Assembly (NCBI GenBank): GCA_009746045.1
Contig: RPFO01000065.1
Coordinates: forward strand, 6,869,143-6,914,142
Reading direction: 5' to 3'
Source: Mesostigma viride
Taxonomy: Eukaryota > Streptophyta > Mesostigmatophyceae > Mesostigmatales > Mesostigmataceae
DNA: 45,000 nucleotides
The translations under genes were made by a program, and so were the position numbers. Shown piece by piece: positions 1 to 20,242 of the stretch. The notes beneath the pieces are model-generated. The model ran no database searches. It saw only the letters and a program-made list of their open reading frames with translations, and had not been told where the DNA came from. Every line of letters starts with the position of its first letter. Positions within the stretch are counted from its first letter, which is position 1.

Positions 1-16
1 CTGTTCTCTTGCGACT

Positions 17-9075
<9,059 letters not shown>

Positions 9076-9242
9076 AAGTGGGTCTGCCTGGGCAATTTTT
9101 ATGCAGGCTTAGGACCAAATGGGCTCTCATCCTGACTGCCAAGCTGATGGATTTTGCTGAGGAGAAAGCATCTGCATGCCATGCATCGAATTTTGCCTGT
9201 AAAACTTGTAATTCACACATGCGATTACAATCGCCTCTTTCA

Positions 9243-9292
9243 ATTAATTAATTAATTAATAAGCACGTGACTGCGTCACGTGGGTGCCAATA
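9243..9292. repeat. (AATT)n plus CACGTGAC palindrome, dispersed family member
   Basis: An (AATT)n run to 9260 is followed by CACGTGAC-TGC-GTCACGTG at 9264-9282, a perfect 8-bp palindrome around TGC. Relatives are at 30117-30175, 30249-30300 and 17158-17230. The core CACGTG is a G-box, but a regulatory role here is unproven. Confidence 0.75.
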
Positions 9293-9471
9293 CAGAGTAA
9301 AGGAACCTTCAACCCTATATACACAGTGAGAAGGAGGGAGGGCGCCCTAGCTTCTCTCACTGCCGCAGGTGGGCAGGCCACAGAGCGCTCTCTCCACGGC
9401 ATGGTGCCGGGGCGCAACACTGTGGGTGCAATACAACCAGTGCAATACCATAGGTAGGCTGACGCATAGCT

Positions 9472-10610
9472 TATCAAAGAGACAACCAGCGCAGGCCAGA
9501 AATCGGGAGAATCCGGACCATGGTAGCTCGAGCCTGCCGTTATCTTTTCCGCGTTTTCGAGTCGTTCAGGATGATGAAGATGAATGGTGATGGAAATGTG
9601 TATCCTTGTGCATTGAAATTATGGCTGGCTTACGTGTGGAGCGACTAGATGACCTAGACGGTGGGGCCGGAAACAGCATGCTTGATCAGGGCGTGTGTTT
9701 CGAGCCTAACTGGCCGGGAGCTTATGCTACAAATGTGAGGTGGGCTCAAGACGTCGGCTAATTAAGGCGCAAGCTGATGGCCACAAGGTGCCAGAGCTAA
9801 TTGAAGGTACTATAACGCTGTGCGCTAATATCGTTTCAAGTGCTGTAATGCCTAAGCTATCCCATAATCGATTGCCCCCATCTAGACAACTAGCTGGAGT
9901 GCTCTATCCCGGGGAAGCCCGGGGGGGCTTCCACAGTTTCTTGTTGACATAGAGGTCCCCGCCCCGCCAGTACACTTGGGGCTTCTCGGGGTTGGTCTTG
10001 TGGCGGATGTAGTCGGGCCACTGATCGCGGCGTTGCTGCTGCTGGGCTGGCGTCAGGTCGTCGTCAAGCGACCAGGAGGTGTCCACCAGCTTCTTGCGGC
10101 GAGAGAGGAACCGAACTCGGGCTGTGATGTCGCTGAAGGTGAGGACCACTGGAGGGGGCCCAGCCTTGGCCCGTGGATGGGGCAGGCGGTAGGCGCCCTG
10201 CCTCTTTCAATATATTGCCAATATGGTTCCATGGTCCGGATCTTGCAGATTTCAAGCCTGCGCTGAACATGGTTGTCTCATTCGCTTATGAAAACACGTA
10301 GCTTCCATTGCTTGTGAACTTGTCAGCATGTTTTACATAGCAGGAGCTAGCTCATCAGAGCATGGCGGGCATGAACATATATACGATTCCCCCCGATCAA
10401 GCATGCTGTTTCCGGCCCCACCGTCTAGGTCATCTAGTCGCTCTACACGTAAGCCAGCCATAATTTCAATGCACAAGGATACACATTTGCATCACCATTC
10501 ATCTTCATCATCCTGAACGACTCGAACACGCGGACAAGATAACGGCAGGCTCGAGCTACCATGGTCCGGATTCTCCCGATTTCTGGCCTGCGCTGGTTGT
10601 CTCCTTGATA
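9472..10610. repeat. 216-bp inverted repeat flanking ~707 bp
   Basis: Arms 9472-9687 and 10395-10610 are near-perfect reverse complements, for example AGAATCCGGACCATGGTAGC on the left against GCTACCATGGTCCGGATTCT on the right. The enclosed DNA holds a LINE ORF1-like fragment on the minus strand. It could be a foldback element or a rearranged LINE insertion. No clear target duplication was seen. Confidence 0.9.
9904..10170 (-). pseudogene. LINE ORF1-like C-terminal fragment
   Basis: The minus-strand reading PPPVVLTFSDITARVRFLSR, followed by a stretch containing DDDLTPAQQQQRRDQWPDYI and later YWRGGDLYVNKKLW, has the layout of the C-terminal domain of L1-type ORF1 proteins: a strand, a 'RVRFLSRRKKL' helix, then 'DLTPxQxxRR..WP' and 'WRG..L.VN'. 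It lacks the rest of ORF1 and any adjacent ORF2, so it is a fragment. It lies between the arms of the 9472-10610 inverted repeat. The family assignment is by pattern only. Confidence 0.5.
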
Positions 10611-11422
10611 TACGATTCCCGCCGTCTTCGCGTCTTTTCTCGATCTCAGACAACTACCCTAGTCCTTCCGTGGCGTTGGATCGCCATGCGTCCAGGAATA
10701 GTTGTCTCACTTAACATATGATATGAGCAGTAGCAACCAGCTGTTCGCGCATCGCGAAACTGTCAGCAAGGCACTACTGAGGCATGGGCCAAGCTGCCCA
10801 AGCATGCCCCATGTTATGGGATTTAAATGAGGCAACATTCCGCATGACAATAAGCTTGGCCTTCCATGACAATAAGTATCCCATCATGCCCGTACATGTG
10901 CAAGTGTGCACAGATATGCACAAGGATGCAAGCTTTAAGAGGTCTGCACCCCTTGGATGATCACTACTCTCACCGGGTGCCATGACCGAGCTCCGTGCGT
11001 GTTCGCCCACTCAGCCACATCAACTTTGAATCTAACACAGAAGGCAGCAAATATTCCCCCCTGATGCAGGGCATGCATGCGCCCGCAAGCTGTACAATCC
11101 AAGAACATGCGTTCCTATCTTGAGGCGGAATGCAGCCAAACTGATCCACCCCTGCTGCTGCGAGATTCGTGCTCCAATGATGTGAACCGAAAGGTCCGCT
11201 CACAAGAAGTCCTTAATCCGACAACCTAGCTGACCTGCTTCAACAGGATGCGAGTATGCCCCACGAGCCCTCCCCTTGGAGGCACGCGAATGAACGACGC
11301 AATCAATCCGACAAGGCATTGCTCCATTGGCTGGGAGACATGCAGGGCGGACGGATCCCCAGGTCGTTGAGCCAAGAAAGCTCTTATTCTGGCAGGCTGC
11401 ACATCAGCCCTGCCGAATCCCA

Positions 11423-14400
11423 TCAGTCATCGGTTGCCTCTGGTGCTTGGGGGCCTGACTTCAGGTTGAGGAATTTTTCTCGTTTGCCGTATTCTGTCAC
11501 CCCCTTGCCGCTCCCCACGACGCCCACCTTGCCCTTGAGGTCGTCAGGCGATTTGAATATGCTCTCCCTCTTCATGCCCGTGAAGAACCCTTTCTGTACA
11601 TCCAGTAAATGATATGGCGGTTGGCGATGCGAATGGGTGGGAAGGGGGAGGATGGGGCAGGGGACAGCGATGAGAGAAGGAGACAGAGGGATGGTGGAGC
11701 AGGGGGAAAAGGGTTGGGGTTGGGGGAGAGGGAAGGGGGTCGAGAAGAAGGGATCAGGGGGCAGGGATGGGAGAGGAAGACTGGGGGGGGGGGGGGGCAA
11801 ATGATAGCAAGTAACTGGAAGTAAGTTGCTTGCCATGGCAGCTCAGGATGAGGATAGGTCGGAGGCAAGCGCTGCGAGAAACAGCTCTTACACGGGGACC
11901 GAAACGGTACTCAAATGTTCAACGCAAGGGAAAAGTATAACAACAAAAGTAATGGTGCAACCACCTGATACAACCTGATACCATGATACCACCTTGTTGT
12001 GCAAACTGAAGATCTCGACTACGATCTTGTGTCTCTATTAAAAATCATAGTCGACTATTAAAAAGAGACGTGAAAATATCGAGATGGTGTGTCTCTATTA
12101 AAAAAATCAAAATGGGGTGAAGCTGTGTCTGATAGATACAACCCACATGCCCGAGATTGCAGATGTGTCGAGAGTTCCGGGTTTTGGCCTCTGCAAGAGG
12201 TTGCCTGGGATTCAACGTAGTGGGCAGCGCAATGTGTACATGGGAAGATGCTGATATGCTACACCATGGCGATGACATCACGCGGTACCTGTGCGACAAA
12301 AGTGGCCCATGGCCGATCGCCTTCACAGTGTCTGGCTGCATGCATCCATGACCGCAGCTGTGCAGGAAGCTTTCAACATGCCGTGCACCACAACGCCACG
12401 AGACTGGTAGGATAAGTCACGAATTCCTTTCTAGGCGCTAAGCATACTCACTACAACCCTATCCGGTGGCCCCCATCTGTAGGGACCAGCGAAAGCACGA
12501 ATGCACGATGTTCCACTTTCAGGCACTAGCATGGACATCAAAACAGGAACAACCATATGACACACCACCGACTGCCTCCAATGAGCAATGAGCACCGGCG
12601 CTGAGCTCATGCTAAGGATTATGGTCAAACATGGCAAGCAGGGGGGTATGGAGTGATGCAGGATGCTGGTGGGTGAGAGACAAGGAAGACAGCCGGTGAC
12701 CATGACTTCTGGGACTTTTCAACTTTTTCGCCAAGAGAGACTTTGCAGGAACATTGAGCCAATTTTAAAAGGCCTGATTGTATCAGATTTTAGATTCACA
12801 CTACAGGGATAGGGATCTCAACACTACCTCCCTGGGAGGGGCCTCTGCAGTCAGCCCCTCCCAGCCTCTCACCCAGTGGCTTGTTTGCTTTGCTCTGCCC
12901 CTTTCAGCCACGACCTCCACGCTTATTGCCCGCCCCTACACCCACCGACTTGCTGTTCATTTGCTCTTGCTCTTTGACCCGCCAACTTGCGTCCTTTGTT
13001 CTCCTGTTTGCACCCACCTGCTTACTTGCTTTGCTCTCGCCCTTTTACTTTTCACCTGCTCTCGCCCTTGCACTTTTCACCTGCTCTCGCCCTGTCACTT
13101 TTCATCGGCTCTCGCCCTTTCACGTACTGGTTTCTTGGCCTTTGTCTTCCCCGTCTGGAAGTCCTTCCACGCGCTCTGCTTGCGGGCCGACTCGGTCTCC
13201 TGCTTGACCAGCCGCTGCGACGACTTGAACGCGTGGATCATCTTCCTCTTCTTCGCTTTCTGGAAAACGAATTGAAGGAAACAATAACATGGACAATTCA
13301 TTAATACATATTCATCGATATATTCATCAATATATAGTCATCAAGAGATACTCATCAAGATATCTTTGCCAAGATATCTTCGTCAAGATAGAGAGGTGAG
13401 ACACATAATGGATGCCTCTGCTCCATTTTCTACGTGGTGTCGGAAACGCAAGTCTAATTTACCCACGAAAACACATTTTACAAAAAATCATGCCCAGAGC
13501 GCCGGGGAGAACCGAAGGCCCAACTGAAGACCCGCAAAGAGAACGCTGCCCACACGTTGATAATCGAATTATTCTAATACTGACGCATATTGTTTGCATT
13601 GCTTATGATAGTGAAAGGAATATTACTTTTGCCCACGCACCACCTCCTTGCTACCCTCCAGCTTCGTTGCACCTTCCCACCATACTACCAGAGCAGCGCC
13701 CACAACCTTCATACATAACTAGATTTGTGTTTTGATTCTCCCCCACGCACCACCTCCTCGCTGTCCTCCGGCTTTATGCGCATCTTCTCAGGTATACCCT
13801 TCTCCAGGAACTCCTCGGACCGCTCCATCAGCTTGCGCCGCTTGAGCGTGAGCGGGTCCACCTGGACGCCCCCTGGGCCCCCCGGCTCCGCCCCTTTCTT
13901 CTTGGGGGGATGCGCCGCGTCGGCAGGCCGCGGGCGCAAGCTGGCGAGCGTCACCTGCGAAGTATTTGAATAAACAATAGTTGCATGATAGTCCTCAAGA
14001 TGTAGCGATGGAAAACTTGACATAACTAGAAAGCCTAGTCATCGATAGCAGATCGATGGAAAACTGTACTAGAAAGCCTAGTAATCGATAGCAGATCACA
14101 ACCAGCGGTGACCCAGCACACGAGTGACACCTCCGGAGTCAAGTGTGCTCCGAATGCTCACTGCGAGACATTGTCAAGATTGTAATCACCCTTACCAAAG
14201 ACCATAACCCGTAGCGTACCAACCGCCACTTTTGTTTGGCGTGCTAAACCCTAAAACCGTAAACCCTAAACCCTAAATTCTACGCCCTAGATTCTAAACC
14301 CAAACCAAGGGTAAGGGGGTTTCCACGCTTGGCTAAAACTGCCGAAAATCTGTGGATTTCCAACGAACTACCCCGTCACACTTGCTCGGACCAAGTTCTG

Positions 14401-17400
14401 GCCGGAAATCAGGCAATTTTGGTGTAGTGACCACAAAGTATGCGAAAATGACGGGGATTTTGAACTTCAGATAGTTCTTGCATAGTCAACCCCAGAGAGG
14501 ACTATCTGTGAACTATCTTCAAAATTCGCGCTTTTCCCTGGTCCTCCGCGGTGCGGCGCGGCCGAGATGCTGAGTCCAAGCTCGGCTAGTGTGACCAGCG
14601 CCCTAGTTTGGCCGCCCGAAATCCGGGGAATGTGGCACCGGGCCGTACTGTGCGCTGACACCTTGCGTCGAGGCTACTTCGAGCAGGACACCCAGAGAAT
14701 TTCGTCCGTCGGCACCCCAAAGTCGAGTCAAAGTGTGGAACCCCCCTATGTATGTGAAGGAAGTGCCCATGACCCTTTGTAATGGGGTGCTTGGGGACTT
14801 CACTTAATTAGGTGCCTTGTGATCGGGTGCTTGGGGACGTGAAGTCTGGTGGGAATTACTCAAATTCCAGGCCATGCATGGCTGTATAAAAAAGCCACCA
14901 AAGAACGAGGCGACTAGCACCCACACTGATGGCCAGCCCCCCAAAGAAGCAAGCTGAGCCCCCAACCGAAAGACGATGACCAACCAGGGACAACAGGCTC
15001 AACTGCCTTGCCATACAATGTGGTAGTGGCAACACTGGAATCGTGTCTAAGCAGACTAAGTGGTCTAACAACACATACTGATAGTAGTAGTCAACAGGAT
15101 GCCGTTGGACAACAAGTTGCACGCTCTGATAAAAGAGGGCCATTTGGTGGACTGTCACGAAGCCTAGAGAGAGAGAGAGATAATCACGAAGAAAGAAACG
15201 AAAAGAAAAGAAAAAAAAATGAAATACGAGACGAACATGGAATATGTATGTGGTATTATTGGTATATATGTATGGAAAAGTAAACGATATACGTGTATGA
15301 AGTGTGTGCGTGTGTGTGTGTGTGTGAATATGGTGTGCTGGTTTGGAACACATGCATTGCAGCATATCCAGCGTCCAGGTAACGCAGGAGGCATGAGATT
15401 AACACCACCCACCTCGTCCTTGTTTTCATATTCGTCAAACACCACCAAGGCTCCCTTGTCTGTAAACGAGAGAATCGTTGCATTGTACCTGCCGGGGATG
15501 CATGTGGTGGGAAGTGGAAGAGGGGCAGGGGGGGGAGTTGCGGGCCGGACATAAAGGTTGGGGAGGAGCACCGGATTTTCAAAATGTTAGGGAAAGCAAG
15601 GCTGGTTGCTACTGCCGCCTTCACTTTCTTACGAGCTGGCAATAAGACCGGGGAGGAGCGAATCATGCATCGGTGGCATGCCATGTCATGACATTTGGTA
15701 GCATGAACTGAAGAAAAAGAACTGGAGAAGGTAGAATGCACAGGGGGAGGTTGTGGCGATAGCACCATGCTGCATGGATGCGTGGGGCATGCACGCAGCT
15801 AAGCAGCCACAGGGAGAGATAGCAAGGAGAGAAAGCAAGGAGAGATGGCAAGGAGAGAAAGCAACGAGAGAAAAGCAGTGCCACAACTTGTCGTAATCAA
15901 AGCCATTTCGTGCACACGCATGCAAATACAGGGAATCCCAGGCCTTAAAGGAGAGTACTGGTTTGCCGAAGAGGGTGCAGGTGGGGTGCCCAATGGGTCG
16001 ATGGATCTAAGGAGCCCACTGGGTTGATAGACCAAAGGGCAGACTCACTAAACCACGCCATATGGAGGACACAGTCAGTCCAACACCCTGGGGTAACCGA
16101 AAAAGGTAAGGTATATTGAAAATGATCAATACAACTTCGTCTAACAAATTGAGCAGGACTACTGCATTGGTGTCTATCAAACTTTCTGCCGTGGAAAAGG
16201 CAGCAGGATTCCCCAAGCCTCCATCCCATGCCATCGTCACGGCCTCACGCCCACCCAACCCACCCTGTGCCCCCAACACCCACCATGCCATCTTTCCTCC
16301 AGATCCACCACCGAATGACTATACCCCACCACGCGGAACGTGACACCTAGGTGTCCATACAATGTACCTTTACGTGGATTAGCAAGGTGACAAGACCCAC
16401 CGCACCGTTCAGCGATATGCCTCGTCTGTCTAACCGCTTGTTTTGTCGTACTGCTCACTGCACCCACACGTTTCCCTCCTTCAGGCTCCCCACCCGACCC
16501 ACCCACCGTATGCCCATACCCACCCCTTGCCATCCTATGGCCTATGGCCCCACCCACCCCATGCCATCCTTCCATCCCCACCCACCCCTTGCCATCCTTC
16601 CATCCCCGCCCATGCCATGCCATCGCTTCTCCCCATCTACCGCGAGGGCCACTATAAGACGTTTGCTACTGCATGATACGTCATATGTGTACCCACCACA
16701 TCCCGTCCTCGGTCCACCGTGCTTGACACTTGGCGCCCTCGTGCCACCCCTTGCGGATGGAGAGCGTGCCGTCGGGGGCTTGGGGCGGGGCCGGGGGTCG
16801 GCCCAGTCCAGCCCTCCCCTCCTGCGGGCAGCAAATAAATAAGAAAGAACGCGCGATTACCAACCAAAAGCTAAGTCAGCGAACGTCCACCATGTCCCAT
16901 ACGAACTCTACCAACGATGCCACTACCAAAGGCACCACAAGATGCCAGCTATGCCGCCCATAAACACCTCCTGCGGGCATAATAGTCGTAAGAAAACATC
17001 CACCATGTGTTGGTGGCCCGTGTTGAAAGCACATGCTGGCCTACGGCACCTTATTGTACAAGTTCCCATCACTTCCAGTCTTCCACCCTAGCAATCATCA
17101 TGATCTGCTAGTGCACATCTTCTACAAGTTCCCATCATTACCGTCCCACGACGCGCACATTAATTTCCACGTAGACTGCGTCATGTGAGCAAAGTGCTCA
17201 GCGGGATGGAAATGGTCGAGTCAACGCATGGGACCAATCCAAATTGGTTTCAATGCACTGCAAACCGCGAACAAGGCCCACGAGTGCTGCCACAATCATA
17301 AATCCAGGTGAAAAGCTTGTGGTCACAAGCTAGTACCGCCTGATGCCCCATGACAATAAAGCACGCATCCCACGTGAGCCTAACGCCCCGTGCCGCCTTG

Positions 17401-17712
17401 TGTTGAATAGCGACACAATCTTCTTTTTTAACCCCGAAACACCTAGCGCGTTCACCCCGTTGCAGCTAATCTCCCTGCCCTGTTGCAGCCTAGCCAGCGG
17501 CTTGTTGTTTCATGCTGCCACCTGTGCCAGTGCCCTGTCCAGCAGCTACCGGTAGCCCAGGTCACCAAGCACGGAAATCAACTCCTTCAAAAAAGGAAAG
17601 CGGGCGAGGCCGTAGGTGGCCTAGTCTGGCTAGTCAACTGCTACAAAAGAGTGATAGTAGTAGTAGTAGTAGCAGTAGTAGTAGTAGAAGCAGTAGTAGT
17701 AGCAGTAGTAGC

Positions 17713-17809
<97 letters not shown>

Positions 17810-20242
17810 ATAGTAGTAGTAGTAGTAATAGATGCAGGTTTTACTACTACTGCTACTACTACTACCACTGCTCCTCCTCCTCCTCCTCCTCCTCCTCCTC
17901 CTCCTCCTCCTCCTCCTCCTCCTCCTCCTCCTCCTCCTCCTCCTCCTCCTCCTCCTCCTCCTTCATGATTATGTATTACTGATACTATACAGGATCAGAG
18001 ACTATGATTGTTACTCATTGTTATTATTATTGTAACTATTATTTGGTTTTATCAGAATCAAAGACAATTTAAAAAGCTGGCGAGAGACCGGGCTACGGCT
18101 GAACCACCTGCATTATGCCACCACCTGCATTATGCCACCACCTGCATCATGCCACCACCTGCATTATGCCACCACCTGCATCATGCCACCACCTGCATCA
18201 TGCCACCACCTGCATCATGTCACTATCTGCAATATGCCACCACCTGCATTATGCGACCACCTGCAAAATGCTACCGGCCGCTGTATATATTATGCCACCA
18301 CCTGCGCTCTTACCGCATAAGCACGGCATGTAAAACGACTATTATGCTTCCACCTGCGCCATCGCATGGTGCACCCTAGTCGTCAGCACACTGCGGTTAC
18401 AGTGACTGGTATGCTACCACCTGCACCATGGCCTGGTGGCTAGTAACTAGTTACTAGCCGCTTCTACCGTAGTGGGCAGAATCTATTTACGAATAATTAT
18501 ATTTCCGAGGGTTTTTGGTTCCGGATTTCCTGTTTCCGAGGGTTTTCCATCCCGGTTTTGCACATTTCCGTGGCCTGGGCCCCGTTTGTGCCAAAGGCTA
18601 GTACTAGGCCATTGGCTTTGCTACCCCGCCACGTACGTAGGTAATTGCCCTTGTTCATACCTATCATGGCAAAAATGCGCGAGGCAAAACTGCTTTGGCC
18701 ACTTGGGAGTCTGCCTTTTCAATCAGGCTATTCACAGTTGGCGCCGAATCCTCGAGACCGGATTGGTCCACCACGAAAAAGTAGGCTCGAGGCCATGTGA
18801 TGCGCGGCAAAACGCTGCGCGGCGCGGCGCGACGCTGGAAACGCCAGCGCGGCGCCCAAAGCGTACCCCGGGTTTCATGATTTCCGGGCCAAAATGAACC
18901 CGGATTTCAAGCATTTTCGGGGGGGTATTCGTAAACATTATTCGTAAATAGATTCTAGCCACTACGGTATATGATATTTCATTACACACTACACCATCCA
19001 TGTCAATTAGTGATACACATATAGCGCGTGTTCGCAAATGATGTTTCACACCCTATTTGCGATACCTCCCCTTCAAAAGGTCCCTAACTTTGACAGCAGC
19101 TTTTTCCTACTTCCCAGACTCGAAAACGGCTAGTTAGGGGTGGAAGCTGCTTGCCTCATCGCGAGCGGCACGAATCCGCGGGTCTACTGACTCACCGACA
19201 GCTCTCCGACAGCTCACGGCAGCGGGAAGTACACCCACTTTTCAAGCGTGTGTAACGCCAACTAAGATACGCCGAAAAGTGTGTATTCGTTATTAGTGTG
19301 TGTGACGCTATTCTCAGCAGGCGCGGCGCCGACGTTCACTGGGCAAATTAGTGTTACACACAGATTGGCGGTCTACAGAAGTTAATAAGCTATACCTGCG
19401 CCATCACCCGGTGCATGCTCGTGATTAGTCAATTTATATATGGTATTTTATTAGACAGTACAGGAGTCTGGCTATACCTGCGCCATCGCCCGGTGCAGCG
19501 CCGCCGCATCATCCAGCACTGATGCTTCGTTCAGCACCGCCTCCTCCTCCTCGGTCCCTTGGTAGAGGCCATTGCCCTCGGCCTGACGCTGCTCCGATAG
19601 CACCTCCTCCGTCAGTGTGATGACCTGATTAAGCAAGGAATGTATAATTATAAATAGACATCAGTGTAAAAACTTGTGGGTAGCCCTCTTGGTGAACGCG
19701 ATCAAGCGGTAGGGTGGGACAGGCAAGGGGAACAAAAAATTACAGTTGTACACACGAAAAGTGGAGTCGTGGGTAAAAGAGGTGGCTAGGGTCACCTCGA
19801 CTCCCCAGGGGGAAATACGCAAACACAGTACTGAGTTATGTGTGCAAGGTAGGTAACCAGGGTAGCGACAGGCAGGGTCAGAGAAGCTGTTGCGTCAGCG
19901 TGAACAGGGTGAGCTCTAGTGTCCGCTCTTGTGTCCGCATCCCCCATGACGAATATAACCCTAACATATGCCTTGCATAAATTAAAATAACTCCTTACAT
20001 GCCGAGCTCAAAAAACCTTCCGCATTGGTCAAGGAATCTAACCAATCGTGCAGTTCTTCGACTTCATTAATACTTACATCTTCAAGTTCTCGTTTCATTT
20101 CAAGGTATTCCGTATTTCCAGGGTCTGAAGCAAGGCAAGCTTCCACGTTTTGCAATTGTTGCCGGTATTCCGCCAAGTTTGCTTCCAATTCCTCAAGGCT
20201 TTGCCCCGCATCCTCCTCCGCCAGGCCACTCGTGTCAGCCAT
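11423..20242 (-). CDS. SPF30: Splicing factor SPF30 (SMNDC1-like, Tudor domain), 7 exons
   Basis: Minus-strand exons: 20242-20078, 19624-19478, 16821-16697, 15488-15413, 13954-13751, 13259-13128, 11593-11423 (stop TGA). Every junction is GT-AG with matching phase, giving 339 aa. The N-terminal helix has ELEANLAEYRQQLQNVEACL, followed by VITLTEEVL. The Tudor domain (about residues 128-175) has GAKCQARWTEDG, then MWYNATILSF created across the exon 3/4 junction, and VFDEYENKDEV. The C-terminal part has IPEKMRIKPEDSEEVKAKKR, MIHAFKSSQRL, WKDFQTGKTKAKK, GFFTGMKRESIFKSPDDLKG, VGVVGSGKGVTEYGKREKF. This matches SPF30, a U2 snRNP-associated factor whose Tudor domain binds dimethyl-arginine on Sm proteins and which is needed for tri-snRNP recruitment. 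Exon 6 donor CCA|GTACGT is chosen because it joins KAKKP to KGFFTG as in plant homologues. Start: first ATG, in a typical position. Confidence 0.9.
12477..12514 (+). repeat. Dispersed repeat, copy of 3385-3422
   Basis: 38 bases with one mismatch to the copy in SAS6L intron 4. Here it sits in SPF30 intron 6, antisense to that gene. Confidence 0.85.
13040..13127 (-). repeat. ~26-bp tandem units carrying CAG|GTGAAAAGT, next to SPF30 exon 6 donor
   Basis: On the minus strand, units of the form GGGCGAGAGCAGGTGAAAAG follow the exon 6 donor. Each intact unit creates a donor-like CAGGTGAAAAGT. The first unit overlaps the real donor GTACGTGAAAGG. Confidence 0.75.
13631..13666 (-). repeat. Copy of SPF30 exon 5 tail and donor inside intron 5
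   Basis: On the plus strand CCCACGCACCACCTCCTTGC continuing to about 13666 matches the exon 5 end and donor at 13742-13778, with roughly five differences over 35 bases. It keeps the GTGGTGCGTGGG donor sequence. Confidence 0.75.
14006..14096. repeat. Two-copy ~45-bp tandem repeat in SPF30 intron 4
   Basis: GATGGAAAACT ... CTAGAAAGCCTAGT ... ATCGATAGCAGATC occurs twice, at 14006-14053 and 14054-14096. Confidence 0.9.
14244..14300. repeat. Degenerate interstitial telomere-like repeat (CCCTAAA)n
   Basis: Several CCCTAAA/CCCTAGA-type heptamers (for example AAACCCTAAACCCTAAATTC) lie in SPF30 intron 4. They match the plant/algal TTTAGGG telomere unit on the reverse strand. The array is short and diverged. 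Confidence 0.7.
16220..16622. repeat. CCATCC/CCCACC-rich degenerate minisatellite
   Basis: Irregular repeats of CCCACCC and TGCCATCC, clearest at 16500-16622, in SPF30 intron 3. Noncoding. Confidence 0.7.
17158..17230. repeat. Diverged member of the AATT/CACGTGACTGC family
   Basis: AATTTCCACGTAGACTGCGT is followed by CATGTGAGCA and a GCTCAGCGGGATGG stretch. It parallels the members at 30117 and 30249. In SPF30 intron 2. Confidence 0.55.
17656..17962. repeat. (AGT)n then (CTC)n triplet arrays
   Basis: An AGT array runs from about 17656 to 17830 with AGC and AAT interruptions. After a short spacer a pure CTC array runs from about 17870 to 17962. Both are in SPF30 intron 2. The open frames they create are homopolymers without gene content. 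Confidence 0.95.
18107..18441 (-). repeat. 17-bp minisatellite resembling SPF30 exon 2 tail/donor
   Basis: Units CCACCACCTGCATYATG run from 18107 to about 18300. Longer related pieces follow: ACCTGCGCCATCGCATGGTG (18353) differs at two positions from exon 2's end on the plus strand (ACCTGCGCCATCGCCCGGTG, 19476), and CCACCTGCACCATGGCCTGG is at 18417. Read on the gene strand the units present CAGGTGGTGG, a donor-like sequence. Confidence 0.8.
18467..18967. mobile_element. ~500-bp inverted-repeat element (MITE) flanked by TA
   Basis: The left end CCGTAGTGGGCAGAATCTAT continues TTACGAATAAT. The right end, read on the reverse strand, is CCGTAGTGGCTAGAATCTAT then TTACGAATAAT, so about 30 bases match with two or three changes. 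TA flanks both ends (18465-18466, 18968-18969), as expected for Tc1/mariner-type insertion. Inside are repeated TTTCCGAGGGTTTT motifs and a GCGCGG-rich centre. No coding capacity. In SPF30 intron 2. Confidence 0.8.
19389..19415 (-). repeat. Copy of SPF30 exon 2 tail and donor
   Basis: 27 bases matching exon 2's end plus donor (19471-19497) with one mismatch (ATCACCCGG for ATCGCCCGG), located 82 bases downstream in intron 2. The donor CAG|GTATAGC is intact. Confidence 0.9.

Larger units (their letters stand above)
9076..11422. other. Interval between SAS6L and SPF30 3' ends (convergent)
   Basis: No gene was found apart from a LINE-derived fragment. It contains an (AATT)n run with a CACGTGAC palindrome, a 216-bp inverted repeat pair and, at 10229-10283, a third shorter relative of the arm's end (shared CCATGGTCCGGAT and CCTGCGCTG). 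10620-11422 shows nothing recognisable. Confidence 0.7.
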
